64,000 nucleotides of DNA from Forficula auricularia (GCA_024734495.1 JALMQS010000070.1:18104306-18168305), one strand, 5' to 3'. Numbered from the stretch's first letter, positions 41,208-51,938 are shown. Numbers and translations: made by a program. The notes: generated by a model from the sequence alone, not told the origin.

Positions 41208-41400
41208 CTCACAGGTGAGCCAGATGGCCAGGGATTGCTGTTACTGGCACTCGGGTTCGATTCCCGAGGGGTGAAAAACAACCCCTCTGACATATAATTC
41301 AAAATAATCCATTCCATCGGATTTAATAGATGACACCATCTTATGACTTTCTAAGAAAAATTTTAATCTATTACCATCGGCAAATTGAAATCTTTCAAAT
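41208..41400 (+). mobile_element. tRNA-derived SINE, best copy of the CCAGTAACAGCAATCC family
   Basis: GGATTGCTGTTACTGGCACT precedes a B-box GGGTTCGATTCCCG (41247-41266 region), then GGGGTGAAAAACAACCCC, AATAGATGACACCATC and a 3' tail ending TTGAAATCTTTCA. The two other copies are minus-strand. Confidence 0.8.
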
Positions 41401-41560
41401 TAACATTTAAGTTAGAGTACATTTTTTTGATATATATACACATTTCGATTACCAAAATTTGATATGTATTTTTTCCTCAGTTTTGTTATTTAATAAATTA
41501 ATAGCTATTCAACTAGTTGCCAAACAATTTACCAATTTTTTTATTTTTTATCTTTCCAGA
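41401..41560. other. AT-rich spacer with possible 3' splice site
   Basis: Ends TTTTTTATTTTTTATCTTTC followed by CAG, a strong pyrimidine tract plus acceptor pattern on the plus strand. Confidence 0.35.
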
Positions 41561-41916
41561 AGGAAAATTCGGAAGCAAGCAAATGGTCATTCAAGTGAAA
41601 TAAGAAGATGGTCCATTTCTTGTTTCGATATCTATCAGATCTTGTGTCTTTTGCAAGGGTCATTTGATTTTGGATTGATGTGTAGCCTGTGTGTGTGTGC
41701 ATCTTGAAGGGAAGGGGAAGGGCGCAAGCGGGTGGGGTGGGGGCGGAGGGGCTGGTGGTGAACGGGCGGGGGTGTGCGGGGGCGGAAGGGCGCAGCATAT
41801 AACAAGCCGGATGGGCGCTTGCCGTCCGATTCAACGCCTGGCGCCTGCCGAGGCCATCACCGACTCTCTTCGACTCCACACCACCAGCACCTCACCACCA
41901 CACTCATCGACAAGGT
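41561..41916 (+). other. GC-rich, exon-like island between splice-like sites
   Basis: The segment follows a polypyrimidine tract and CAG and ends at AAG|GTAGGA, a good donor consensus. From 41700 to 41915 it is far richer in G+C than anything nearby and includes GCGCAGCATATAACAAGCCG, then a C/A-rich stretch. No frame is open across the entire length with a recognisable product; frames of 60-112 codons on both strands are low complexity (Gly/Arg or Pro/Ala). It may be a 5' untranslated exon or promoter-proximal exon of a host gene whose coding exons lie outside the window. Confidence 0.35.
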
Positions 41917-42910
41917 AGGATACTCAACAAGTTATCTTTTTCTACCCAGAATAATTTAAAATACATTAAAAGCTAAAATTTTACCTTAAATTATACATAA
42001 TTAATTAATATGACTATTTATTGAACATAAGAAACAAATCTTGGTTTCTCAAACTTTTTGATTGAGATACCTGTTGTTTCTAGTACTTTTAGGAGGTATA
42101 TAGGTCCTTTTTCTTTACGTCACACGTTTTTTGTTTTCTTCAAACACTGTTCTTTTGGTTACATCATTTCATTAATAATATTTGGGTTTGTTCTCGGGGT
42201 GGTTGTCTTGATCCAATATGACGTTTCGATCTGCTTTTCTTCAAACATATAAGCACCCAGCAGAATAACTTTCGTAATAACGTATCTTACTCAAGTTTTA
42301 TTATTATATTAAAATGTTTCACCTAGAACCAACACCGAACTCCTTAAAAGTTAATGAATAACTTTCCATTACTATTTTTTAAAGTAAAGCTTCTTTAGCC
42401 ACATATTTCTTTGAATTTGTTTGTTACAATAAAGGGGAAATAATCTAATAGAGAGGAAATAAAAGACTTAAAATAATAACTTAAATTTCTTAATAAATTT
42501 TATTTGTCATAAACAATTAGTGGGTTTTAAAAGAATAATTTAGATTTCCTAATTTTAATTTTGTCGTGAGCTATTAGCGGGTTTTAGATTAATATTTCAC
42601 TTACCTCGGCAGCTTATATGGATGAGGTTAACACCTTTTTTTTTGTTTTTCTTGTTTTTTAAATTTTATCTTGACAATTTGGGAGAATTTCGCTCACTGG
42701 GTCTGTACTTTATAATTTTAACTCCCGTAACTAATACTTCAGAGCATACAAAGCTGAAATAAATAAATAAATAATCAGATCGAAACGTTGAAGTTATATT
42801 TTATTATTTGCTTATTATTTGTTCAATAAATAATTATAATTAATTAATTAGTCATACAAAATTTCAAACACAAAAATACAAGATTTAAGAGCTATACATA
42901 TAACTTATAA
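41917..42910. repeat. Diverged foldback with CGATCTG/CAGATCG core and a shared flank
   Basis: Weak inverted arms near 41990-42040 and 42800-42860 (TTATTGAACATAAGAAACAA-like). GACGTTTCGATCTG (42220) and CAGATCGAAACGTTG (42778) face each other. The segment 42297-42350 repeats 30416-30476. No coding frame. Confidence 0.5.
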
Positions 42911-43186
42911 TTATATACCTATCCATGTTAGGAAAATACACATGTATTTAAGGGTTAATATTTTGTTTTAAATCACAAATTATTTAATTATCAATAACTA
43001 AAGGAATTTTTAATTTTTAAAATTTTAAAATTTAAGAAACTTTTTTTAAAATTTAAAATATAAAAATACTAGATAGAGGTTTCATAAAAATAAAAAAATA
43101 AGATGCTTATTTAGCTAGTATTTAATATGTATTTTAAATTTTAAAAATTTACTTTATTTTAAAGAACCCACATAATGCTCCCTTAA
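42911..43186. other. AT-rich stretch, no feature
   Basis: Nothing recognised. Confidence 0.4.
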
Positions 43187-43335
43187 CAAAATTAATTATA
43201 ACTATTTATTGAACATAAATAACAAATAATATGACATTTCGATCGGCTTATTCGAGCACACCAAGCAAAATAAGCCGATCAAAACGTCGTATATTGTATT
43301 ATTTGTAATTCATGTACAATAATTAATTAATTTAA
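43187..43335. repeat. Small foldback, GATCGGCTTATT core
   Basis: CGATCGGCTTATTCGAG and AATAAGCCGATCAAAACGTC face each other, with outer arms TTATTGAACATAAATAACAA. It is related to the 42 kb foldback; no CTGATGA core is visible. Confidence 0.65.
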
Positions 43336-43734
43336 ACATAATTTCAAGGACAAAAATACAACCTATATATTTATCTACTTAAATATCTATGATAGGAAAA
43401 TACATATTTGATAGATAACAGGGTGTTTGTTTATTTATTTGTTTATTTATTATTTTCTATTTCCCTTTGAGTTAATGTATATTTAACGAAGGTGCGCGTT
43501 TTTTTTATCAGTAAAATTGGCTGATAACGAAGAGAAACATGCGGGGGTCCAGATATTAAATTATAACTAAACCTTCTTTTATTGCTAGGCGTATATATTA
43601 ATATATTGATCGTTTTCAAATCACCTTTATAATAAAGCCAATTTTTTTTTAAATTTATTTAAAAAGTGACTTAAAAATAATAATAATAATAATATGTAAG
43701 ATTTCAATTTGACGACGGTAATAGATTCAAATTT
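43336..43734. other. AT-rich stretch, no feature
   Basis: Nothing recognised. Confidence 0.4.
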
Positions 43735-43870
43735 TCTTAGAAAATCATAAGATGGTGTCATCTATTAAATCAGATGAATTGGAATATTTTTAATTATATG
43801 TCAGAAGGGTTTATTTTTCATCCCTTAAGGATCGAACCCGAGTGCCAGTAACAGCAATCCGGGCCATTTG
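43735..43870 (-). mobile_element. tRNA-derived SINE, CCAGTAACAGCAATCC family
   Basis: Minus-strand copy of 41208-41400 including the tail (TTTCAATTTGACGACGGTAA at its left). The B-box is recognisable as GATCGAACCCGAG in reverse. Confidence 0.78.
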
Positions 43871-44165
43871 GCTAATATATATATATATATTTTTTTATTA
43901 TGAATATTTCTTACCTTTTTCTCTTTTTTTCTTAAAAGGAAATTGATTATTAATTAATAATTGTTAGTTTTTGAGGGACCTACCTATAATTTTCTCAATT
44001 TGGAAAAGTGGGGTATATCTAATCTCGTTAATAATTAAATGTTATATTGGTATATATATTTAACGAATTTTGTTATTTGCCTAGATACATAATTCTGATT
44101 GTAATATTATTGTTGCCATTATTATTATTATTATTAAAGTCCATAGCATCCATATTATTTAATAA
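43871..44165. other. AT-rich spacer with CATAGCATCCAT block
   Basis: GTCCATAGCATCCATATTAT at 44135-44160 is the reverse complement of 41127-41150, so the SINE-spacer-foldback order of 41.0-41.4 kb is repeated here in inverted order. Confidence 0.55.
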
Positions 44166-44388
44166 ATCAAATATGTTAGCAGGTATTTGGCCGGGAAAGT
44201 ATCAAATCAAAAATTCTCTTCGATTTACGCAAAGTTTCGCCAATTTTATTTTGACTTCATCAGGCGTCACAATGATTAGATATAATGAATGAAGCCAAAA
44301 TAAAATTGGTCAAAACATCGCGTAAATCGATGAGATTTTTTTTGATTTGTTACTTTCCCGTTCAAATACCTGCTAACATACTTTGATT
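44166..44388. mobile_element. Foldback element, hammerhead-like, diverged
   Basis: Arms 44166-44263 and 44285-44388 are inverted copies (TATGTTAGCAGGTATTTGG at the outer ends), a shorter relative of 40249-41117. Confidence 0.75.
44235..44263 (-). ncRNA. Hammerhead-like core, degenerate
   Basis: Minus strand: CTGATGA, stem GTCAA-AATAAAA-TTGGC, GAAACTTT. The ACGT of the intact family has become ACTT, so stem III and the cleavage triplet are damaged. Confidence 0.4.
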
Positions 44389-45176
44389 AATTATTATCTA
44401 TTATTGTTTAAAGATATGGTTAAGTGAAATAACATATTATATCTCATTTAAAAAATTGCCATTTGTCCTCCAAATGTTGTATATTTGAATTTTCTACTCT
44501 ATGAGGCGACTCACTAAATAAATAAATAAATATAATATTTATATAATTTTTGTGAATCAAGATTTTTCTATTTAAAAATTAAACAAGTGAATAAAAGCTT
44601 GTGAAAATAATACCTGAATTCTTTTTTTTTTTTTTTTTGAAAAAAAAATATTTACTCAAAATTTTAATTCAAATTATATTTTTTTTTATTATAAGAAATT
44701 TAAAGATCTTATTAGAACTACTTGATTAAGGACCTTATTTTCTTGGTAACACTTTTGCGAAAGTATATAAATATATATGTAAGTAAGTGATTAAAAGGAC
44801 TACTTTAATTGATTGCTAAAACATATAGATTTTATTTACATTAAATATACAATTGAACAATTAAGTTATTATATACAGGTTATAATCAATTCTTACCTAA
44901 AACATATAGAATTGATTAAATGTAGTTTCTTCGGGATGGATGATAAAATATAAAATAAATGTATAAATTACACTTTAACAATATATCTTCAATTAATATT
45001 ATTTAATTACTATTATTAATTATATTAATGTTTTGATTCCATTAAACGTGAATTAGATGACAGTTAAGCTTAGAACACTGTTGGCAACTTAACTTATTAG
45101 CTGTCCCTAGTTAGTGGCGCTTAAATATAAAATGGGGTATTTTATATTTATATACCGTATATATATATATTTTTTG
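44389..45176. other. AT-rich stretch, no gene recognised
   Basis: Simple sequence and (TA) tracts. Nothing to call. Confidence 0.5.
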
Positions 45177-45210
45177 AAAGTTTATAATAGGAAAATAAGA
45201 ACAAGTTTTA

Positions 45211-45290
45211 ATCTGTGACTTTTTTATTTATTAGCCAACGTTTCGTGGACTTTGCCGACTTCTTCAGAATTTCAAATAGTCATCCCACAC
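45211..45290 (-). ncRNA. Candidate hammerhead ribozyme, left arm
   Basis: Minus strand: CTGAAGA, A, GTCG-GCAAAGT-CCAC with one mismatch in stem II, GAAACGTT. Palindromic ACGT and a GUU triplet follow. Flanks ATTT/AAAT can form part of stem I. Confidence 0.45.
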
Positions 45291-45308
45291 ATTCGTCATT
45301 TAGCATAG

Positions 45309-45363
45309 CTATTTGAAGCCCTGAAGAAGTCGGCAAAGTCGACGAAACGTTGGATGATAAATA
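45309..45363 (+). ncRNA. Candidate hammerhead ribozyme, right arm
   Basis: CTGAAGA (45321-45327), A, perfect stem GTCG-GCAAAGT-CGAC, GAAA (45344-45347), CGTT. Stem I can use CC/GG and TATTT/AAATA. Closely related to 40688-40764. Confidence 0.55.
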
Positions 45364-45398
45364 AATTTTGTCCTTATTTTCCTATTATAAACTTTCAA

Positions 45399-47130
45399 AT
45401 TAATACAAATTATGGACGGAAATGTTAATAATAATTATATAAATACATATATGTATATGTATGTGTTTTAGACTACAAAATAAAAAATCACCCATTTTTT
45501 AGTTCAAGGGTACAATTTAAAAAAAATAAAAATAATTTCCCGAGATTTAGCATTAATAAACCTATGTACCAAATTTGAATGCTAAAGCTTAAAAACTCGA
45601 GGAGATAGAGTAATTTAAAAATTTCAAAAATTTACCCCAAAATGACTATATCTCCCTTTCGGAGACAAATAGAGCAAAATACTCAAATAAGTTTTTTTTG
45701 TATTTCAATGCTTAATCTTTCTAAACTAAACCTATATCGGTATCTTTTCTGGTTTAAGAGATGTTGAAAAACTCTGAAAACACATTTTGGGGCCCTTTCC
45801 CCCATTAGGGTTCGAATTTCAAAAAATCCCTTCTTAGCACACCCATAAATCGTTGAAAGAATATACACTCCAAATCATCCATTCATCTTTCTAGGTCAAG
45901 CGGTTTAGGCTGTGGGTTGATAGATGAATGAAACATCACATTCTCTTTATATGTTATATATTTAAGTACTTATCGAATAAATATACTTACATGATTTATT
46001 TATTTAGCTTCCAGCATAACACACAATATATTATATTATAGATATGTAGTTTGAAGTTAAATTAAACCGAGAAACATCAAAGCAGATTATTCTAGTCTCA
46101 TGTGTCAAGTTCAGGGATGTCTTAAAAGGGGTTCGAGTCAGCTTATCTATCTGAATGATCTTCGAAAAAATCTTTTTTATTTCTGCAGAAAGAATGACAA
46201 CTTCGGCCCACTAAATTTTTTAATAACAAAATTGTTAATAATAAGATTAAATTTCAATAAAAATCTTTGTTTTGATAATATTAATAAAAAGAATATTGAG
46301 ATAAAATTTTTCTCATTATAAAAACATTTATTTAACACAAAAACGACTTCAACAAATTGAGTTACTAGTGCTTTTGTCATAATATGTTGGCTACAAATAA
46401 CTTTTTATTTTTACATTTATGAATAACTAATTAACTAGACTGTGAAATCTATTGAATAATATATCATTCGATTAATAAAAAATGAATTATTAATTTCTAT
46501 AAATTTGTTGAAAATGGTATAATTTGTATAGAAGTTATAGCCCTTTTAAAGGCTAGGTCCATTTACTTTCATGTTAAAAGGACAATTTTCACAGACAGAC
46601 GATCAACTTCAAATTTAGGGAATAAATATTTAATGCATCGAATAATTCGATGGTAAAAATTTAAGAATTTTCTTATAAAAATGATGAACTGTCCCGAACC
46701 CCCTTAAGGTAGGGAGATATTATAGATTTTACCCCTGATTAATTAATTCATTCAATGTGTTATAATTATTAAAAACTTATTTTTTGTATTCCCAAAAACT
46801 CTAATATTTCAATATAAATATATGCTAGTTCAATGCACATGTTTTACTAGAAATAAATAATTTGTTTAGAAAATACCTGTTTAAAAGTAAAAAAATAAAA
46901 TAAAAGTGTGTTAACCTCAAAACAAATGTCAAAACAACTTTAGAATACTCACTTAATAAGTTAAAAAATATAAAATTATTTCACATTAAAATAAGATGAA
47001 TATACACAAAATAGTCCTAGGAACATATACTGTATTTTATATTAAAGAAAAACGTGCTTAGATGAGAGTATTTGCTCTTTGTAAAACAGGTATTTCTTAT
47101 TTGATAACGTTGTGTTTGGAAATCTTTTGA
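45399..47130. other. AT-rich stretch, no gene recognised
   Basis: 45480-45960 contains phrases such as CCTTTCGGAGA and GGGGCCCTTTCCCCC that look like decayed repeat, but I find no second copy. The frame at 46100-46321 has no recognisable content. Confidence 0.45.
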
Positions 47131-47235
47131 TCAAGACAAGATGGCGGTCGAGCTTTCTCTTCTCCCCGCTTCAGGGGACAATTTCCTCGCCTAGGTTCTA
47201 AGCTTACAGGCACTCCCTGAACAGAACACAATAAT
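47131..47235 (+). other. GC-richer patch with CAAGATGGCGGT
   Basis: ACAAGATGGCGGTCGAGC contains a YY1/Pho-like AAGATGGCGG motif and an ATG followed by 17 codons to a stop. It may be a promoter remnant or transposon debris. No further evidence. Confidence 0.25.
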
Positions 47236-47407
47236 TAATTGTTATTATTTATTAATTTTTGTTTATTTAATTGTTGAAATTAATAAACATAAATAAATAA
47301 TATCATTTTAACGTTAATTAAATAATTGAATTTATATAAATACTTATTTAAAAATCTTAAAACTTACCCAATCTATTCTGGAGAGGGCTAAAAATCCTAG
47401 TCATATA

Positions 47408-48610
47408 CCGGGTGAGTTTTTTTATCTTGAGACAGTCTTATAACTCAAAAACAATGCATTAAATGGAAAAAAGTTTCAAATAAATGTTTATTTATATCGA
47501 GGGGCAAACTAAACTACGATATTGTTTGTGGACTTAGAACAAGCTTTCAAGGGTATTTCAATGTCAAGTTCTGTTTTTTAAATAGAACCCTATATTTTTT
47601 GTTACGTCTACTTAATCTACAAAAAAAATGAACAACTTTCATAAGAACTATTTTTTATACGACATCAAATAAACAAAATATTAAATCAACTATATCTCAG
47701 AAAAAATATATGATAATTATTCTTAACAATTAATTAACTTAATTATCAAATAATAATGATTAAATAATTAATTATTAAATAAATAATCATTAAATTGAAA
47801 AGTCACAACAATCAAAATAAGTGATTAAAATGATCTTAAAACTTCATTATACACAGATTTAAGAGGTTTTTTCTAATTAACAGAACTATTTAAAATTCTT
47901 GAGTCTAAAAAAGTTTATTTCTCGTGTCAATCCAGTAGATATTATATTGTGGTATTACCATAATAAAAATGGAACATTTTTTGTTGAAGACAGAATTAAA
48001 ATGGTCTTAATTTATGCGGTGAAAATGTGGAAGAAATGTTAGGAGCTGGCATTGAAATTAATCCCGAGCGTTTTCCTGATAGGAATACACCCTCCCAAGC
48101 TTCATTTTATCGTGTTGTAAATCTGTTAACTGGAACTGGAATTCATCCAGAAGACTTGCGATACACTCTGGAATGTCATAGAATTAAATATTATTAAATT
48201 ATTAATTATTATTAAATTATTTATTTAATAATTAATTTATTTAATAATTAATTATATAATTATTATTTGATAATTAAGTTGAATGATTGTTAAAAATAAT
48301 TATTAGGATATTTTTGTTGAGATCTAATTGATTTAATATTTTTTTTATTTGATGTCATATAAAAACATAGTTCAAATGAAAGATGTTCAGTTTTTGTTGT
48401 AGATTCAAAATATGTACAGAAACATATAGGTTTCCATTTAAAAAATAGAAGTTGACCTCAAAAAACCTTTGAAAGCTTGTTCTGTGACGACAAAGTGTAG
48501 TTTAGTTTTCCCCTTGATTGAAATAAACTTTTATTTGAAACTTTTTTTCATATAGGTAGTGCACTGTTTTTGAAGTTATAAGACTGTCTCAAGATAAAAT
48601 ACTCCCCCGG
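47408..48610. mobile_element. Tc1/mariner-like element with about 400 bp inverted arms
   Basis: Left end CCGGGTGAGTTTTTTTATCT and right end (reverse) CCGGGGGAGTATTTTATCTT, flanked by TA on both sides. The arms (47408 to about 47795, and about 48185 to 48610) stay alignable across almost 400 bases, e.g. TTGAGACAGTCTTATAACT, ACAAGCTTTCAA and ACATCAAATAAA. The middle holds only a transposase N-terminal remnant. This is nearly a full-length foldback. Confidence 0.88.
47969..48165 (+). pseudogene. DUF4817-type helix-turn-helix remnant of a transposase
   Basis: A VEDRIKMVLIYA segment and, one frame over, GENVEEMLGAG, NPERFPDRNTPSQASFYRV and VNLLTGTG. The ERFPDRN-PS...FYRVV...TGTG pattern fits the DUF4817 N-terminal helix-turn-helix of insect Tc1/mariner-like transposases. 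At least one frameshift (near 48017) and loss of the catalytic domain make it inactive. Confidence 0.75.
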
Positions 48611-49134
48611 TATATTTCATATAAAATTTTGAAGATATATCTTATTCCGGAATGTTCCGCAAATCAAAACAATTAGATCAAGTAAGCGTTGGTAATTATA
48701 TAATTATTTTTTTTAAATAATGTTTCTATAAAACAAATATAATAGAGAGTTGGCAAGGTTAATTAATGCAAATCGGCTTGTATTTTAATGAATTTCTAGT
48801 TTTATTTAATTATCTTTTACATAAAAGTAAATACTAAATTAAAATTGCATTAGGGGAATTTCGAAAAAAAAAAATAAAATACAAATAAATAAAAACTCAT
48901 AGACCGAAACACTTTCATTTCGCAAATTAAATATTTGACTTTTTATTTTAATCAAATATAAAAAAAAATATATTAAAAAATAAATAAATAAATAAAAATA
49001 AACTGAAAACAATTTTGTTAAAAAGTGGTAAATTTTTTGTCAGGAATATTACTCTCGAACTTATATTATTTTAAATATTTTCTTTGCAAATATTTCGACA
49101 TTTTTAGATAATCTTATCTACTCTTATTAAACGA
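48611..49134. other. AT-rich stretch, no feature
   Basis: Nothing recognised. Confidence 0.5.
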
Positions 49135-49140
49135 AAAAAA

Positions 49141-49194
<54 letters not shown>

Positions 49195-50220
49195 GATCTT
49201 TTTTCTATTTTGAAAACGGCTCTAACGATTTTGATGAAATTCACGGCTTAGGGGTTTTTGGGTTGCCAATTCGATCTTTCACGGTCTCATCTTCGGCTAA
49301 ATTGTTTTTGATGGTTTTTTTCATAATCAAATTCTCAGGTAGAAAAATGCCAATCATGGGGTTTTAAAAAAGGTTACTCTTTTACTTTTGTACCCAGACA
49401 GACAATGGTTTGGGTTAATGCATTGTTCTCAAAGGGCTTGAAGAAGTATTGTAAGATTGTGGTTTTTTAACATATTTTGTTTTCCCTAAACGTTAGAATT
49501 ATTAATAAATGTTTTATAATTGTTTTTATAAAGAACCCTATTTATTTAATATGATAAAATTTATTAAAAAAATATCTTTTGCATAAGCAGGTCTCAATTT
49601 TGTGAAAAAATAACAAATTTTGATAGGTTTTATTTATTAACAATTGGATGAATAAAAATGAATCGTGTGGTTGAATCAAAACAAAATAATTGGCTGTTCA
49701 AATAAGCAATAACTAAACCTGAGCGAAGCTCGGTGGGTCCAGGTACTACTATTTAAAGAGCAATTCTTGTATATAGAGAATAGGTTTTTCGAAAACGGCT
49801 CCCACGATTTCGATGAAAATCACGGATTAGGGAGTTTGTGGATCAAAAAATCGATCTGTCAGTATTTTGATTTTTTTACTTAATTAAAGAAATTATTCAT
49901 TGGTAAAGTATAGGGTTTTTAAAAAGGTTTCCTTTTTCTTTTGTATCCACACAGATTATGTGCTGGATCCGGTCATTTTTCTCAAAGGCTTTGGAGTGGT
50001 ATTATGGGCTCGTTCTCTCGGTCATTTTTAACCGACTTTTTATTCCTACAAATGATATAAAATATATTTTTTTCTCCCGAAATGTTGGAATGATTAATCG
50101 AAAACGTTTTATGAATATTTTATAAACAATCTTATTCATTTAATCTAACAGAAAATAATCAAGAATTTATTTAGAAATACAAAATAAGTCTTGTAGTCGG
50201 GGATGAGAATTTTTAAAAAG
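49135..50220 (+). repeat. Two hairpin-family repeats head to tail
   Basis: The first copy opens with TCTTATTAAACG and a (TA)n tract (49145-49190), runs through ACGGCTCTAACGATTTTGAT and ends CCTGAGCGAAGCTCGGTGGG at 49710-49730. The second starts at about 49755 (GAGCAATTCTTGTATATAG) and fades by about 50220. Confidence 0.75.
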
Positions 50221-51150
50221 GATTTATTTCCAAAAATCCCTTTTGGGGCTTGTTTACATAGACTTATTAAATTTATTTGTTGAAGAAATTTACAATAACA
50301 CTTTGGAAGAGTTGAAATACAATTATTAAGTATAACGTATAGATAAACGTTATTGTCGGTGATTTAAATAAATCCCGAATTTAAGAGAAGGGTTCTTCGG
50401 GCAGAGCCTCCGGCGACTTCTAATGGAGCAAAAATGTTCAACGAGTTAGCGAGCGGACAGCTTATATAGAACACATACTGCACTGTCAGCAATATGACTG
50501 ACGTCATTGAAAGTGCTTATGTGTGCAGGATATACGACTATAACTTCTATGTTATATAATCAGGTCTCAATTTTGTCAGATAATTCTTTGATAGCTTTTT
50601 TCTCTAACTGTTTTTGGGATGGGATATCTTTCGGTTTGCAATTTGGGGACCTGTCGGATCGAAATGACCTCACTGCTGGCCGTCTTTGAGGCTACCTTTT
50701 GCTTGATTTAAAAAATAAGACATGTTCTATTTTCCCTGGTTGGTCTTGGGATGCTTTTGAGTGGGAGCAAGAAGACAAAATTATTAAAACAAGCCTCGTG
50801 TGTGGAGCGCCCTTTAGTTAAACTAATTATTATTAACAGGTGGTTGAAAAAAATGAATCAAAACAAAACAAGTGATTGAATAAATAAACAATCAATAAGT
50901 ATACACTTATCATTTATCTCAAAATATGAGTAGGGGTGAAGGCAGTCTATACTCGTGTTTCCCCCTAGGCCCGAAATTTCTCTGAGCAGGTCAGATTTCG
51001 GGTACTTTTTGAGCATAAGGTAATTTCACTGGAAACCGGTTGATAAAATTTTGAGAAAGCATCCCTTTATATATATATGTAAATATAATTTTAGCCAGTA
51101 TCGTAGGAAAATGGTGGAAATAAAATTTTTATTTTTTATTTAAACTATTA
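50221..51150. other. Unassigned region
   Basis: 50390-50700 is less AT-rich and holds a 60-codon frame (50507-50689) without recognisable motif; 50760-50830 is also balanced. Could be decayed host or transposon DNA. Confidence 0.35.
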
Positions 51151-51152
51151 TA

Positions 51153-51734
51153 CAGGGTGTCTGGTAGCAGATTTATATTTTCAAACTTAAATAAAAAACG
51201 TAATAATTGACATAAAGTTGTATTAAGAGCATTGAACAAAAGAATAGAAATGCGGGTTTTATTTTATAAAGAGTATGTCATCCAGATGTCTTCCGTCGAG
51301 TTCTTTCTTCTCTTTCGCCTTGCCTCGAGAATTTTCGAAAAAAATGGTTCAATTATCTCATGCGTGGATAAGGCACACCAAACAGTTACCCTGGGGCAAT
51401 GTAATGGTTTTTGATGTTTCAATCGAGGGTTGCGGGTTCTTGGAGACTAGTAACGGCAGTTTTGCTTGTTGACGTGGCCGTTTAAGTGAAAATGAGCCTC
51501 GTCGTTCCAAAAATGGGATTTACAGTGCGAAAACGCTCCAACATCAGCAATTACGTTAGAATCATTACTCTTAAAAAATGTCTCGAACGCGCGATGCTCA
51601 CTCGACCACTGCGACATCGTGACTGACAAATCCGCACGAACGATAATTCCAACGGCGCCACCCTCCCCCTACACCGTTTATTACTTTTTCAAATAATCGT
51701 ATTTAAAAATATAAATTTGCCACCAGACACCCTA
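51153..51734. mobile_element. Tc1/mariner-like remnant with short inverted repeats
   Basis: Left end CAGGGTGTCTGGTAGCAG and right end (reverse) TAGGGTGTCTGGTGGCAAAT, alignable for about 35-40 bases, with TA on both sides. The interior encodes the middle of a transposase on the minus strand. Confidence 0.85.
51264..51660 (-). pseudogene. Tc1/mariner-like transposase middle fragment with a TGG-to-TAG nonsense change
   Basis: The minus-strand frame contains FWNDEAHFHLNGHVNKQNC, then RY followed by a TAG where family members have W, and in the same frame RVTVWCALSTHEIIEPFF and a stop at 51264. D-E-A/C-H-F-H-L-x-G-x-V-N-x-Q-N-x-R-Y-W and V-T-V-W-C-x-x-S are the region around the first catalytic aspartate of the DUF4817-associated transposases. 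The rest of the enzyme is missing. Confidence 0.85.
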
Positions 51735-51770
51735 TATTAAGCAGATGTAGGTCGTCATTTATCTACAGGG

Positions 51771-51938
51771 GGTCAGGTTGGTCGAGTGGGTAAAGTACAT
51801 GCCTCGTAATCAAGCTAGCCTGGGTTCAAGCCCGACTCTTGGCAATCAGACTTTAATCTGATCCCTACATATTTGAGAATAAATTAAAATATATAGTATC
51901 GTAAAATGGCTAATGGAAGAATCCGAGAAAGCCAAAAA
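51771..51938 (+). mobile_element. tRNA-derived SINE, diverged copy
   Basis: GGGGTCAGGTTGGTCGAGTG, B-box GGGTTCAAGCCC, and the tail GTATCGTAAAATGGCTAATG...GCCAAAAAAAA identify the GGCTTTTCGGCC family. It has a different tRNA-like insert from the other copies. Confidence 0.8.

Larger units (their letters stand above)
45177..45398. mobile_element. Foldback element with two hammerhead-like cores
   Basis: Arms 45177-45290 and 45301-45398 are inverted copies with outer ends AAAGTTTATAATAGGAAAAT. The same arm type occurs inside the 40.25-41.12 kb composite. Confidence 0.78.

Noticed and set aside
41541..41918. Gly/Arg-rich and Pro/Ala-rich frames across the GC-rich island
   Set aside because: Low-complexity translations of G-rich sequence. 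I keep the region only as a possible non-coding exon.
42205..42800. GAAACG motifs in the 42 and 43.2 kb foldbacks as hammerheads
   Set aside because: The CTGANGA half of the core is absent in these copies.
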